Shown: one piece after another, positions 27,263 to 35,808 of the stretch | Layout of the letters: each line of letters opens with the position of its first letter | How positions within the stretch are numbered: position 1 is the stretch's first letter | Assembly: GCF_003268775.1 (NCBI RefSeq) | Contig: NZ_QLSU01000005.1 | Span: 310,001 to 374,000, forward strand | From: Paraburkholderia unamae | GTDB taxonomy: Bacteria; Pseudomonadota; Gammaproteobacteria; Burkholderiales; Burkholderiaceae | DNA: 64,000 bases | Reading direction: 5' to 3' | Position numbers and translations under genes: made by a program | Notes under the pieces: model-generated | The model's database searches: none | Told to the model about the DNA's origin: nothing | The model's input: only the letters and a program-made list of their open reading frames with translations

Positions 27263-27303
27263 TTTCTTAACTGTCCCTTCGTATGGCCATCGGACCAAGC
27301 CAT

Positions 27304-27594
27304 TCAATTCACAGGCACTGTGACTGGCTTTCCAGTCGCATCCAGCAATGCGTTACCCTTCTCATCAAGCCTGGTAATGCTTGTGACCTTGCCATTCTCG
27401 TCAACGACCATTAGCCAAGCTTCATAGCCTTCGTCTTTGATCATATCGGCTGTTGCGTCGTCTCCAACGGCTCTGCCTATCCGTGGGCGAATCCATCCGT
27501 CACTCATCTGCTTGTCCGAACTCTTGGTCATGGGCAACTGGCTCGGGCTGAAGTCGCCGCCCGTCCGAAACTTCGTCTCAGTCAGGGTCCGCAT
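27304..27594 (-). pseudogene. PoNe-type DNase toxin, C-terminal fragment
   Basis: About 96 residues matching the end of the PoNe nuclease domain: TETKFRTGGDFSPSQLPMTK (core strand with catalytic-type Glu-x-Lys), KQMSDGWIRPRIGRAVG, then GYEAWLMVVDENGKV and LDEKG. The earlier part of the nuclease, including the usual Gly-Ile-Asp segment, is absent, and upstream of about 27594 this frame is only a shadow of the next feature. There is no ribosome site of its own. One counted 60-base line here (27361-27420) is 50% GC, against roughly two-thirds in core genes. Best read as a toxin inactivated by internal deletion with a frame change, next to its surviving immunity gene. Confidence 0.7.
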
Positions 27595-28096
27595 CTCTAA
27601 ATGAAATGACCGCTTCGTCACCGTCCAGTGCCGGGAAGTGCATGCCGGTCTGCCCGTTGCCCGCGAACGGTTTTGCGAGTCGTAGCGGTACGCTCTCGCC
27701 ACCGTTGGGCCACGATTCGAAGTCCAGATCGAAGCGCACGACACGATCAATGACCGGCACGAGCCTCCCGTCCGCGACGGCGTGCTTCAGGAAGCGCTCA
27801 ATGCCCGCGTTATCGGTCGGCTGGTTCCAGTGCGCGACATTCAGATGGTCGCGCACGAATGAGCGAATCGCGTCAATGTCCGTAGCAATGGTTCGCCGGA
27901 AATCGTATCCGGGTCGGAAGTAACGCGCGAAGGTACGCCTGTCATTTTCAAGCGCCTTTTGTTCGTCACCCGTGATCAAGCGAAGCCGGACACCAGTCGG
28001 GCTACGATATTCCGCCGCTGGGACAAGTTCGCAACTCCACGCGCCACAATTGAGCGCGACCGTCAGTCCGTGATATGACATCTCGCCCCCGGCCAT
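27578..28096 (-). pseudogene. Detached N-terminal part of the toxin gene, or hypothetical ORF
   Basis: 172 codons in a different frame from, and ending just inside, the nuclease fragment. The product (MAGGEMSYHGLTVALNCG..., with HLNVAHWNQPTDNAGIERFL and AVADGRLVPVIDR) has no recognised enzyme motif. It resembles the non-nuclease leader region of Burkholderia polymorphic toxins, from memory and not by search. Its stop falls exactly where the nuclease frame becomes recognisable, which fits a deletion junction at about 27580-27600. GGAGG upstream (about 28126) is closer to an out-of-frame ATG, so the 5' end may be damaged too. It could still be expressed as a short protein. Confidence 0.5.
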
Positions 28097-28410
28097 GCCA
28101 GCACACCTGTGCCCATGCGCTGCCCTCCTCCGTGTCGATTTGAGCCGGGTATACGTAGCACGCGCGGTGAGAGCACACCTTGCGCTATCTGGGCAGGCGC
28201 GCAGTTGATGCAGTGAGCATTGGGCGTGGCCATCGGGGTAACATCACCAGCCGTAACAATGCCCGTACCAGCCAGTCCCCCCGCATTACCTGCTCATCAC
28301 GCCGTGGCGCCGCGCTTCATCGCGCAAAACCGCGAGCAACGAATCCGCAAACGGGCCGCCCACATCGCCGCTCTATAATTGCGCGATCCAAAGAACACAA
28401 CAGATTGCAC
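28097..28410. other. Island edge and promoter region of glycosyltransferase gene
   Basis: 314 bases with no convincing gene. TATAAT at 28374-28379 lies 32 bases before the glycosyltransferase ATG and is the likely -10 box. I see no copy of the tRNA-Ser 3' end that would mark an attachment site here. Confidence 0.5.
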
Positions 28411-29403
28411 ATGGACCGCTCATCAGGGCTGCGTGGCTTGCAGCCTCCCACATCACAACCGCCGGGCACACAGCGCATCGCGGTGCTCGTGCCTTGCTAC
28501 AACGAGGCGGCGACGATCGCCGACGTCGTGCGTGACTTCCAGCATGCCCTGCCATCGGCAACGGTCTATGTATTCGACAACAACTCGTCGGACGGCACAG
28601 CGGGCATTGCGCGCGAAGCCGGCGCCGTGGTGCGCGCCGTGTCCGACCAGGGCAAGGGCAACGTGATCCGCCGCATGTTCGCGGACGTCGAGGCCGACGT
28701 CTATGTGATGGTGGACGGCGACGGCACCTATGACGCGAAAGCGGCGCCGCAACTCGTCGACGCGCTGGTCTCGGGCGCGCTCGACATGGTGGTCGGCACC
28801 CGCGTCAGCGACGAACGCGCGGCGTACCGTCCCGGCCACCGCTTCGGCAACCGGCTGCTCACGCAGTGCGTGGCAACGCTGTTCGGCCGCACCTTCACCG
28901 ACATGCTGTCCGGCTACCGCGCCTTCTCGCGGCGCTTCGTCAAGTCGTTTCCCGCACATGCGGCCGGCTTCGAGATCGAGACGGAGCTCACGGTCCATGC
29001 GCTGGAGCTGCGCATGCCGGTGGCCGAAGTCGCGACGCTGTACGGCGCGCGGCCGGAAGGGTCGGAAAGCAAGCTGAACACGTGGCAAGACGGTCTGCGC
29101 ATCCTGCTCATGATCGTGCGGCTCTTCAAGGCGGAGAAGCCGCTGCTGTTCTTCTCGCTGGGCTTCTTCGTGTGCGCGCTGCTGTCGATCGTCCTCGCCG
29201 TGCCCGTGATCGACGAGTACCTGCGCACGGGTCTCGTTCCCCGGTTGCCAACGGCGCTGCTGTGCGCCGCGCTCATGCTGTTCGGCGCAATCCTGCTCAC
29301 CTGCGGCATCGTGCTCGACACCGTGACGCGCGGCCGCGCGGAGGCGAAGCGGTTCGCCTACCTGCTGCATCCCGCCCCCAAACCCACTCGGGATCGACAC
29401 TGA
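28411..29403 (+). CDS. Membrane-anchored GT2 glycosyltransferase (DPM/GtrB-like)
   Basis: 330 residues. The GT-A domain (about 25-235) has AVLVPCYNEAATIADVV, FDNNSSDGT and the metal motif in VMVDGDGTYD. Two C-terminal membrane helices follow (FFSLGFFVCALLSIVLAVPV and a second at about 285-305). This layout is that of polyprenyl-phosphate sugar synthases such as GtrB/ArnC/DPM1. The following GtrA gene, one base away, supports a lipid-linked sugar synthase plus flippase pair for surface glycan modification. The ATG at 28411 is chosen because the 77 residues upstream have no family likeness. Confidence 0.88.
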   Translation: MDRSSGLRGLQPPTSQPPGTQRIAVLVPCYNEAATIADVVRDFQHALPSATVYVFDNNSSDGTAGIAREAGAVVRAVSDQGKGNVIRRMFADVEADVYVMVDGDGTYDAKAAPQLVDALVSGALDMVVGTRVSDERAAYRPGHRFGNRLLTQCVATLFGRTFTDMLSGYRAFSRRFVKSFPAHAAGFEIETELTVHALELRMPVAEVATLYGARPEGSESKLNTWQDGLRILLMIVRLFKAEKPLLFFSLGFFVCALLSIVLAVPVIDEYLRTGLVPRLPTALLCAALMLFGAILLTCGIVLDTVTRGRAEAKRFAYLLHPAPKPTRDRH

Positions 29404-29404
29404 C

Positions 29405-29800
29405 ATGCGAACCCAGGTGCTGCGTTTTGCCGTGGCGGGCACGGTTGGTTTCGTCGTCGATGCGGGCGTGCTATGGCTTGCCCTGCGGCTTGGCTCCGGC
29501 TATTTCGTCGGGCGGGCCGCCTCGTTTCTGGCCGCGGTCTGGGTGACGTGGCAGATCAATCGGCGTTTTACGTTCGTCACCCATCGATCCGGCTCGGTAT
29601 GGCACGAGTGGTGGCGCTATCTCGCCGCCATGTCGGCGGGCGGCTGCGTGAATTACGCCGCCTATTGCGCCGTGGTGCTGCTGCTGCCGCGCGCGGGCTT
29701 CGTGCCCTTCCTGGGCGTCGCGGCGGGTTCGGTGGCGGGCCTGGGCGTCAATTTCGCGTCGGCCCGCTGGTGGGTGTTCCGGCATCGGCCCCAACGATAG
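29405..29800 (+). CDS. GtrA-family membrane protein
   Basis: 131 residues with four predicted membrane helices (FAVAGTVGFVVDAGVLWLAL; YFVGRAASFLAAVWVTWQIN; a segment around MSAGGCVNYAAYCAVVLLL; and FLGVAAGSVAGLGVNFASAR). The motif INRRFTF and the end ARWWVF are typical of GtrA. GtrA proteins are thought to flip polyprenyl-phosphate sugars across the inner membrane. Its ATG is 1 base after the glycosyltransferase stop, so the two form an operon. Confidence 0.9.
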   Translation: MRTQVLRFAVAGTVGFVVDAGVLWLALRLGSGYFVGRAASFLAAVWVTWQINRRFTFVTHRSGSVWHEWWRYLAAMSAGGCVNYAAYCAVVLLLPRAGFVPFLGVAAGSVAGLGVNFASARWWVFRHRPQR

Positions 29801-29930
29801 CCATGCCCGCGCCATTTAAGGGTCACACCTTGAATAGCGCGGCGGCGCACATCACGCGCCCGCTGTCAAATATCTAGGTGAAAACCCTAATCATGCGGTA
29901 AAATCCTACGCATTGAGGGGATTAGTCACC

Positions 29931-30143
29931 ATGCCGCACCAATACCAACTGCTTGAGAAGTTCGCGTTTTCGCTCGTCGTCCTGTTCGCCGTGATGTGCT
30001 CCAGCTACATCGCATGGGAAAGCTCGCCCAATCTGCGCGAGAACTTCCAGGTCGGCAAGGAGCTGTTCCTGAAGAGCGGCGAATACTCGTATGCATGCGC
30101 CACGGTCGTCACCGATCCCTGCGCGCAATTCCCCGTCGAATAA
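29931..30143 (+). CDS. Small single-span membrane protein
   Basis: 70 residues. One membrane helix (about 12-30, FAFSLVVLFAVMCSSYIAW) is followed by a polar domain with two Cys (YACATVVTDPCAQF) that could form a disulfide outside the membrane. GAGGGG lies about 11 bases before the ATG. No family recognised. Stand-alone, 130 bases after gtrA. Confidence 0.62.
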   Translation: MPHQYQLLEKFAFSLVVLFAVMCSSYIAWESSPNLRENFQVGKELFLKSGEYSYACATVVTDPCAQFPVE

Positions 30144-30254
30144 GGCTTCACGCGTCACCGCGCGGTCATCCTGACGGACGCGGGACACTGCTGATTGCGT
30201 CTGCCGGCGTATGAACTAAGCTCGATTCAGGTTTCGCATCCGAGCCTGATCGAC

Positions 30255-30776
30255 ATGCTCATCCGCGCCCGCCTGTCCTGCGGTCCGTCCGCATCTCGCG
30301 CCGCCCTGGCACGGCGCCTTGGCCTGATTTTGCTGCTCGGTTTCCTCGGCGGCTTCAGCGCCTGCACCATCACACCGCCGCCCAAGCCGCTCCTCCTCAT
30401 TCCACCCGCGGCGATCAACAGCGCCACACTCGACGACTACCGCACGGCCGTCGCGAAACACATCGTCGAGCGCAACCCGTCCTATGTCCTGCACGGCACA
30501 CCGCAAGCCATGCTGCGCTCGCTCGTGGTCGTCTCGTTCACCGTCGATCGCAATGGCCAGATCGTGAAGTCGTCGGTTTACCGGACCAACGGCGACGACG
30601 ACGCCGAAACCACGGCGCTCGCCACCCTGCGCCGCTCCGCGCCCTTGCCCGCGCCGCCCGGGCGCCTGCTCAATTCCGCCGGGCAGCTCGAAATGTTCGA
30701 GGACTGGCTCTTCAACGACAACGGCAAGTTCCAGTTGCGCACACTCGCCTCGCCGCAGGCGCAGAATTTCCAGTGA
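30255..30776 (+). CDS. TonB C-terminal-like lipoprotein
   Basis: 173 residues. A long basic N-terminus and hydrophobic segment end in a lipobox-like LGGFSAC (Cys near residue 36). The mature part carries a TonB C-terminal-type domain (LRSLVVVSFTVDRNGQIVKSSVYRTNG, then ALATLRRSAPLPAPP). There is no periplasmic Pro-rich spacer, so it is not an ordinary TonB energy transducer. The function may be in envelope assembly. The ATG at 30255 is preferred because it puts the signal segment near the start. Confidence 0.72.
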   Translation: MLIRARLSCGPSASRAALARRLGLILLLGFLGGFSACTITPPPKPLLLIPPAAINSATLDDYRTAVAKHIVERNPSYVLHGTPQAMLRSLVVVSFTVDRNGQIVKSSVYRTNGDDDAETTALATLRRSAPLPAPPGRLLNSAGQLEMFEDWLFNDNGKFQLRTLASPQAQNFQ

Positions 30777-31207
30777 CACCGGGTCCGCTGTGCGACGCCA
30801 GCGGTAATCGTTGCGCCCGCGCCTTTCGCCGCTCTTTCGCGCGCCTTGCTGGCCGGTACGCACGATCGTTATAATTTTTCGCTATCCCATGCCGGCGCCC
30901 GCCGGCCATGCCTCTCGCCACGCGCCATCCGCGCGGCCGCGCGAGGCCGCGACCGTGCTCCTTGCCCACTTGCGCCTATCGGCGCGGGCCCGGCCCGGTC
31001 CCGACGTCGCGCACGCAGCCCGCGTCGCGCGATGCATACTGGCGCGAGGCGTCGCCGGCTGACGGACGCATGCTTTGCGTCCTCCGCCAACCGCGCGCCC
31101 CGCCCCAGGCTTCGAGCCTGAACAAAGACGCCCGCGTCGCCTCGTGACAAGCGTGAAATCGCGAAACCGAGGCGCCAGCGCGCATCACAACGACTGGAGA
31201 CCCCTGG
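30777..31207. other. Long upstream region of the MHS transporter gene
   Basis: 431 bases without a supported gene. TTGCTG (30846-30851), an 18-base spacer and TATAAT (30870-30875) form a good promoter, which would give a leader of about 325 bases before the transporter ATG. The leader is GC-rich with repeated CGCGCG-type blocks. No known riboswitch could be recognised. Confidence 0.5.
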
Positions 31208-32524
31208 ATGTCCACCTCCCCCATTTCGCCCGCGCGCGCCGATGAGACGCAAGCGGGCAAGCAGCAAAGCACCGCGCGCGTGATCTTCGCGAGCTTCATC
31301 GGCACCGCGATCGAGTTCTACGACTTCTACGTGTACGCAACGGCCGCCGCGCTCGTGATCGGCCCCGTGTTCTTCCCGCATGGGTCGGCCACGGCGCAGG
31401 CGCTCTCGGCGTTCGTCACGTTCGGCATTGCGTTCGTCGCGCGCCCGATCGGCTCGTTCATCTTCGGCCATTTCGGCGACCGTATCGGCCGTAAATCGAC
31501 GCTGGTGGCGTCGCTCCTCGTGATGGGCGTGTCCACCACGCTGATCGGCTTCCTGCCCGGCTATGACGCGATAGGCAGCCTTGCGCCGATCCTGCTGTGC
31601 ATCCTGCGCTTCGGCCAGGGCATCGGCCTTGGCGGCGAATGGGGCGGCGCGGCGCTGCTCGCGACCGAGTACGCGCCGCAAGGCAAGCGCGGCTGGTTCG
31701 GCATGTTCCCGCAGCTCGGGCCGTCGGTCGGCTTCCTCGCCTCGAACGGTCTGTTCTTCGGGCTCGCCTCCACGCTCTCCGACCAGCAGTTCCGCGACTG
31801 GGGCTGGCGCGTGCCGTTCATCGTCTCGGCGGTGCTCGTCGCGCTCGGCCTCTACGTGCGCCTGAAGATCGCCGAAACGCCCGCCTTCAAGGCCGCTGTC
31901 GAGCGCGAGGAGCGCGTCAAGGTGCCGGTCGCCACGCTGCTCTCGAAGCACTGGGTGCCCACGCTGCTCGGCGCGCTCGCCATGGTCGTGTGCTACACGC
32001 TCTTTTACAACGCCACGGTGTTCTCGCTCTCGCACGGCGTGACGGCGCTGCATATCCCGCGCCCGACCTTCCTCGGCATGCTGTGCATTGCGGTGGTGTT
32101 CATGGGCATCGCCACGCCGATCTCGGCCTGGCTGTCCGACCGCTTCGGCCGCAAGCCGGTGCTGATCGTCGGCTGCATTCTGGCGATTCTCTCGGGCTTC
32201 ACGATGCAACCGCTGCTCGGCAGCGGCGCGACGCCGCTCGTGCTGCTCTTCCTCGTGATCCAGTTGTTCCTGATGGGCGCCACCTTCGCGCCGATGGGCG
32301 CGCTGCTGCCCGAGCTGTTCCCCACCAGCGTGCGCTACACGGGCGCGGGCGTGGCGTACAACCTGGGCGGCATTCTCGGCGCTTCGGTCGCGCCGTATAT
32401 CGCGCAGGTGCTGGCCGCGCGAGGCGGTCTGTCGTGGGTCGGCGCGTATGTGTCGATCGCGGCCTGCGTGAGCCTGTTCGGTGTCCTGTGCATGCGCGAA
32501 ACGCGCCACACGTCGCTGAGCTGA
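31208..32524 (+). CDS. MHS-family MFS transporter
   Basis: 438 residues, 12 predicted membrane helices. The metabolite:H+ symporter subfamily is shown by ASFIGTAIEFYDFYVYATAAA at the first helix, the loop motif GDRIGRKSTL, LRFGQGIGLGGEWGGAALLATEYAP, and SDRFGRKPVL in the second half. Relatives (ShiA, ProP, KgtP types) take up organic acids, shikimate or betaine; the substrate cannot be assigned. Its own promoter and a perfect terminator make it a single-gene unit. Confidence 0.9.
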   Translation: MSTSPISPARADETQAGKQQSTARVIFASFIGTAIEFYDFYVYATAAALVIGPVFFPHGSATAQALSAFVTFGIAFVARPIGSFIFGHFGDRIGRKSTLVASLLVMGVSTTLIGFLPGYDAIGSLAPILLCILRFGQGIGLGGEWGGAALLATEYAPQGKRGWFGMFPQLGPSVGFLASNGLFFGLASTLSDQQFRDWGWRVPFIVSAVLVALGLYVRLKIAETPAFKAAVEREERVKVPVATLLSKHWVPTLLGALAMVVCYTLFYNATVFSLSHGVTALHIPRPTFLGMLCIAVVFMGIATPISAWLSDRFGRKPVLIVGCILAILSGFTMQPLLGSGATPLVLLFLVIQLFLMGATFAPMGALLPELFPTSVRYTGAGVAYNLGGILGASVAPYIAQVLAARGGLSWVGAYVSIAACVSLFGVLCMRETRHTSLS

Positions 32525-32551
32525 GTTCGCCCGACGCATTCCCCGCAACAG

Positions 32552-32590
32552 CAAAAAAGCGGCATCCGCCTGGCGGATGCCGCTTTTTTT
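32552..32590 (+). terminator. Terminator of MHS transporter
   Basis: AAGCGGCATCCGCC and GGCGGATGCCGCTT pair as a long perfect stem with a T in the turn, flanked by A-run and T-run. Confidence 0.92.
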
Positions 32591-32681
32591 CATGCGCGCT
32601 TTTTTGATTGCTTCAGGCATGCGCGATGCGTGCCTATACTCGAATCAACAGGCGGGGAGTGACCTCCCGGGGGAGCCGAAG

Positions 32682-32861
32682 ATGAACCTGCATCTGAGCA
32701 ACGCCGACCTTGTTCTGATCATCGCCCTCGCCCTGGGCATTTCGCTCCTGCTGGCGTTTCGCCTGCGCACCGCAAGCTGGCGTGCCGTGTTGCTCGAAGC
32801 TCTGGCGGCGAACGCGGCGGCCATCGCCGCGGTCGTCGCGATCGAAATGCTGCTTGCCTGA
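32682..32861 (+). CDS. Small membrane protein (59 aa)
   Basis: 59 residues, mostly two hydrophobic helices (LVLIIALALGISLLLAF and AANAAAIAAVVAIEMLL) separated by a basic turn (RLRTASWR). GGGGGAG lies about 8 bases before the ATG. It is a typical small inner-membrane protein of unknown function. Confidence 0.6.
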   Translation: MNLHLSNADLVLIIALALGISLLLAFRLRTASWRAVLLEALAANAAAIAAVVAIEMLLA

Positions 32862-32960
32862 ATCGGCAGATCGCCGGATGGCGGTCGAGCCGCCCGCTCG
32901 CGCGACACTCACGCGAGGGACGCGCCATTCGTCAGGGAAGCATCTCGCGGTCCCCGGCCA

Positions 32961-33086
32961 TCAACGATAGTAATAGCCATGGTGATATCCGCCGCCGTAG
33001 TAGCCGCCGGCCGGCACCACGACGCAGCCGCCCAGCGAGGCCGCAAGCAAGGCGCCGGCGATGAGGGTAAGCGTCAGTCGTTTCAC
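32961..33086 (-). CDS. Tiny lipoprotein (41 aa), Gly/Tyr/His-rich
   Basis: GTG start at 33086, AAGGGAGA about 7 bases upstream. Translated by hand: a signal peptide MKRLTLTLIAGALLAASLGG with lipobox LGGC, then CVVVPAGGYYGGGYHHGYYYR. The mature peptide is only about 21 residues, rich in Gly, Tyr and His. A sister gene with the same design (LGGCIVVPA...) lies on the other side of the chloride-channel gene at 34808-34918. The function is unknown; such peptides are common in Burkholderiaceae envelopes. Confidence 0.7.
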   Translation of the reverse strand: MKRLTLTLIAGALLAASLGGCVVVPAGGYYGGGYHHGYYYR

Positions 33087-33341
33087 GTTGTTCTCCCTTC
33101 AAGTCAATGTCTGTGTCCGGCCATTCGATGTCGGGCTGGACGGTTTCGATTGAACACGACGGCGAACCGTTGAGGCGTTGCAATTTGTAAGCAGCGGTGT
33201 GCCCCGTGTAACACGCCGCGCGAAACACGCGCTCCGGCGCGCTTTCTACGCCGCATGCGCCAGGCAACGGCGACACTTTTAACAACCGTGTAATGCGCGA
33301 GCGCCGGCCGCAGTGGCAAAGAGGTGCGCGAGGTGCATCGC

Positions 33342-33347
33342 TATAAT
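33342..33347 (+). promoter_or_regulatory. -10 box of chloride-channel gene
   Basis: A perfect TATAAT 26 bases before the ATG at 33374. No good -35 box is visible. Confidence 0.5.
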
Positions 33348-33373
33348 CGGGGTTTTACGGCTCAAAAGAGGCC

Positions 33374-34780
33374 ATGCGCTTGATGAACCCGAACCTCTCT
33401 TCGCTCGTCGTGCGGCGTGCTCGACGCCTCTGGCGGCAATACGGCGTGTTCTGGCTCGGCGCGATCGCCGTCGGCGTCGTGGCCGTGTTCTACGCGAAGC
33501 TGATCGACTGGGGCTACGAAGCGTTCCTGCACGTGCAAAAGCAGCACGTCTGGCTGCCGCTCATCATCACGCCCGCCGTAGCCGCCGTTGCGGTATGGCT
33601 CACGCGCACGTTCTTTCGCGGCGCGGAAGGCAGCGGCATTCCACAGGTCATTGCCACGCTACACGCCAAACCCGGCGAATCGGGCGAGCGCCTGCTCACG
33701 CTGCGTCTGCTCGTGGGCAAGATCGCCGTGTCGTTCCTCGCCATACTCGGCGGCTTCACCATCGGCCGTGAAGGTCCGACCGTGCAGGTGGGCGCCGCGC
33801 TGATGTTCAACATGCGCCGCCTCTATCCGCGCTCGAACGCGCTCATCGAGCACAAGCTCGTGCTCGCGGGCGCCGCTGCCGGTTTGTCCGCCGCGTTCAA
33901 CACGCCGCTTGCCGGCATCGTGTTCGCCATCGAAGAACTCACGCGCACCTTCGAGGCGCGCGCAAGCGGCGTGGTGATCACGGCAATCATCATCGCGGGC
34001 GTGATCGCGCTCGGGATCAACGGCAACTACACGTATTTCGGCACGATCGAGGTGGGCGCGCACTTCCCCGACCTGCTCGCGGCGGCCGTGGTGCTCACAG
34101 CGATCGTCACCGGCATCGCGGGCGGCGTGTTCGGCTGGCTGCTCATCAACACCGCGCGCTGGATCCCCGCGCCGCTGCGCAAGCTGCACGCCGAGCGGCC
34201 TGTCGCGTTCGCCGCGCTCTGCGGCTTCGCCATCGCGCTCATCGGCCTCGTATCGGGCGGCACGACCTTCGGCAGCGGCTATGCCGAGGCGCGCGGGCTG
34301 CTCGACGGGCGCGAGCACCTCTCGCTTGCGTATCCGTTCCTGAAGATGGCGTCGATGGTCGGGTCTTACCTGCCCGGCATTCCGGGCGGCATCTTCGCGC
34401 CTTCGCTGTCGATCGGCGCGGGCTTCGGCAATCTGCTGCACGAGGTGTTCGGCAGCATGCAGTTGCCGATGCTCATTGCGCTCGCGATGGTCGGCTATCT
34501 CGCGGCGGTCACGCAATCGCCCATCACGTCGTTCGTGATCGTGATGGAGATGATCAACGGCCACGCGCTCGTGATCTCGCTGATGGCGACGGCGCTCCTT
34601 TCGAGCCGCATTTCGCGCCTCTTCGCACCGCCGCTGTATGAAACGTTGTCGCTGCGCTATCTCGCGCCGGCGCCCGCGAGCGTTGCGCCCGCGACGCCAG
34701 AAACCGGCGCCGACGACGTGCCCGCGGCGCTCGAACACAACGCGCCCGACGGCGCGGCAGCGGACGAATCGCGCCGCTGA
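33374..34780 (+). CDS. clcB: ClC-family chloride channel/antiporter
   Basis: 468 residues, inner-membrane anion transport. The three ion-selectivity motifs are intact: GSGIP (about residue 87), GREGPTVQVG (about 131, including the gating Glu) and GIPGGIFAPSLSIG (about 334). IEELTRTF keeps the internal Glu used for proton coupling in exchangers, and FAPPLYETL supplies the late Tyr. No CBS domain; instead a short Ala/Pro tail. ClcB-type naming is by similarity. AGAGG is 2 bases from the first ATG and 11 from the in-frame ATG at 33383, so the latter may be the real start. Confidence 0.88.
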   Translation: MRLMNPNLSSLVVRRARRLWRQYGVFWLGAIAVGVVAVFYAKLIDWGYEAFLHVQKQHVWLPLIITPAVAAVAVWLTRTFFRGAEGSGIPQVIATLHAKPGESGERLLTLRLLVGKIAVSFLAILGGFTIGREGPTVQVGAALMFNMRRLYPRSNALIEHKLVLAGAAAGLSAAFNTPLAGIVFAIEELTRTFEARASGVVITAIIIAGVIALGINGNYTYFGTIEVGAHFPDLLAAAVVLTAIVTGIAGGVFGWLLINTARWIPAPLRKLHAERPVAFAALCGFAIALIGLVSGGTTFGSGYAEARGLLDGREHLSLAYPFLKMASMVGSYLPGIPGGIFAPSLSIGAGFGNLLHEVFGSMQLPMLIALAMVGYLAAVTQSPITSFVIVMEMINGHALVISLMATALLSSRISRLFAPPLYETLSLRYLAPAPASVAPATPETGADDVPAALEHNAPDGAAADESRR

Positions 34781-34807
34781 CGCGCGCCGGGCGTAGGCAC
34801 GCTCGCG

Positions 34808-34918
34808 TCAGTAGATGACGACGGGCGCGGGCCGGTAATACATGGGCCGCGCGGGCACGACGATGCAACCGCCCAGGATGATCGCGAGCGCCGCGACCGC
34901 CAGCAGTTTCCTGCTCAT
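34808..34918 (-). CDS. Tiny lipoprotein (36 aa)
   Basis: 36 residues: signal MSRKLLAVAALAIILGG, lipobox Cys at about 18, then CIVVPARPMYYRPAPVVIY. GAGGAGA is about 6 bases before the ATG. It shares the LGGC-(I/V)VVPA plus Tyr-rich design with the product at 32961-33086, so the two are likely diverged paralogues. It is the distal gene after the YXWGXW protein on the same strand (46-base gap), probably one transcript. Confidence 0.7.
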   Translation of the reverse strand: MSRKLLAVAALAIILGGCIVVPARPMYYRPAPVVIY

Positions 34919-34964
34919 GATGTTCTCCTCGATGGCGCTTCGAACACGTTCGTCGGCGCGCGCA

Positions 34965-35282
34965 TCAAGCGGCCCAGTGGCCTTCGACCCAGTGCCAGTT
35001 CGGGCCGTGAGCGATCCAGTGGCCGGCCACCCAGTGGTAGCCCACGCGCTCGGCCTGCCAGTGGCCCGCGGCCCACACGTACTGGCCGTGATCCCAGCGC
35101 CAGTGGCCCTTGTCCCACACGTAGCCCACGCGCGGCGCGGGCACGACTTCCACGCGCTCGACCGGGGGCGCCGCGCTCGGCTCGACGACGATGATCTCAG
35201 CGAACGCGGGCGCCGCGACCGCGCACGTACCGGCGGCAACGATGGCGGCCCTGGCGATGAGAAGGCGAATGGAGTTGTTCAT
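34965..35282 (-). CDS. Exported YXWGXW repeat protein
   Basis: 105 residues. The signal peptide is cleaved after about residue 28 (AVAAPAFA). The mature part carries tandem aromatic repeats of the YXWGXW type: YVWDKGHWRW, YVWAAGHWQ, YHWVAGHWI and WHWVEGHW. These proteins are small periplasmic or surface proteins of unknown function. The ATG at 35282 is chosen because AAGGGTG lies 8 bases upstream; the GTG at 35291 falls in the ribosome site. Probably co-transcribed with the tiny lipoprotein gene at 34808-34918. Confidence 0.85.
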   Translation of the reverse strand: MNNSIRLLIARAAIVAAGTCAVAAPAFAEIIVVEPSAAPPVERVEVVPAPRVGYVWDKGHWRWDHGQYVWAAGHWQAERVGYHWVAGHWIAHGPNWHWVEGHWAA

Positions 35283-35539
35283 GTTGATCACCCTTGATGT
35301 TGGACGCCTGGATTGGCGTTACCGGATCAATGCGCAAGCCCGCCGTTGCGCTGACAGCGGCGGTGTAACGGCGAAGGGTGAAGTGAAACGGAATATTTCG
35401 GTAAGGCGACGGCCACGGCAAGGCGCAGCGCTTATGGCAAGAAAACGCAGGGAAGCGAGGAAAAAAACGCACAGGGAAGCAGCGTCTCGCGCGAGCCGCG
35501 AGACGGCGCGCGCGACACCCTGGCCGCGCGCGTTGACAC

Positions 35540-35794
35540 TCAGGCCTGCGGAATCTCGATCTTGACCTCGAGCACTTCGAGATCATCCTGACGTTCGAGG
35601 CTCACGCGAATATCTTCGTCGGAAATCTTCACGTATTTCGAGATAACCGCGACGAGTTCGCGTTGCAGGGCCGGCAGATAGTCTGCGGGCGGATGGCCGC
35701 CTGCTCGCTCGTGAGCAATGATGAGCTGCAGGCGTTCCTTCGCTACCGAGGCGGACTTCTTCTTCTCGCCGAGAAAGAACGAAAGAAACGACAT
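35540..35794 (-). CDS. minE: Cell division topological factor MinE
   Basis: 84 residues. It stimulates the MinD ATPase to drive pole-to-pole oscillation. The N-terminal amphipathic [16 protein letters not shown] is the membrane/MinD-contact segment, followed by [15 protein letters not shown] and the dimer domain [20 protein letters not shown]. It is the last gene of minCDE, 14 bases after minD. Confidence 0.97.
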   Translation of the reverse strand: MSFLSFFLGEKKKSASVAKERLQLIIAHERAGGHPPADYLPALQRELVAVISKYVKISDEDIRVSLERQDDLEVLEVKIEIPQA

Positions 35795-35808
35795 GACGTA
35801 CGCCTCCC

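Noticed and set aside
25542..28410. Full genomic island with integrase at tRNA-Ser
   Set aside because: No integrase gene, excisionase or flanking direct repeat of the tRNA end was found; only a small remnant is supported.
35483..35505. Perfect 9-bp hairpin CGTCTCGCG/CGCGAGACG after minE
   Set aside because: The T-run on the minus strand is about 15 bases further on, so it is not a standard terminator; kept only as a curiosity.
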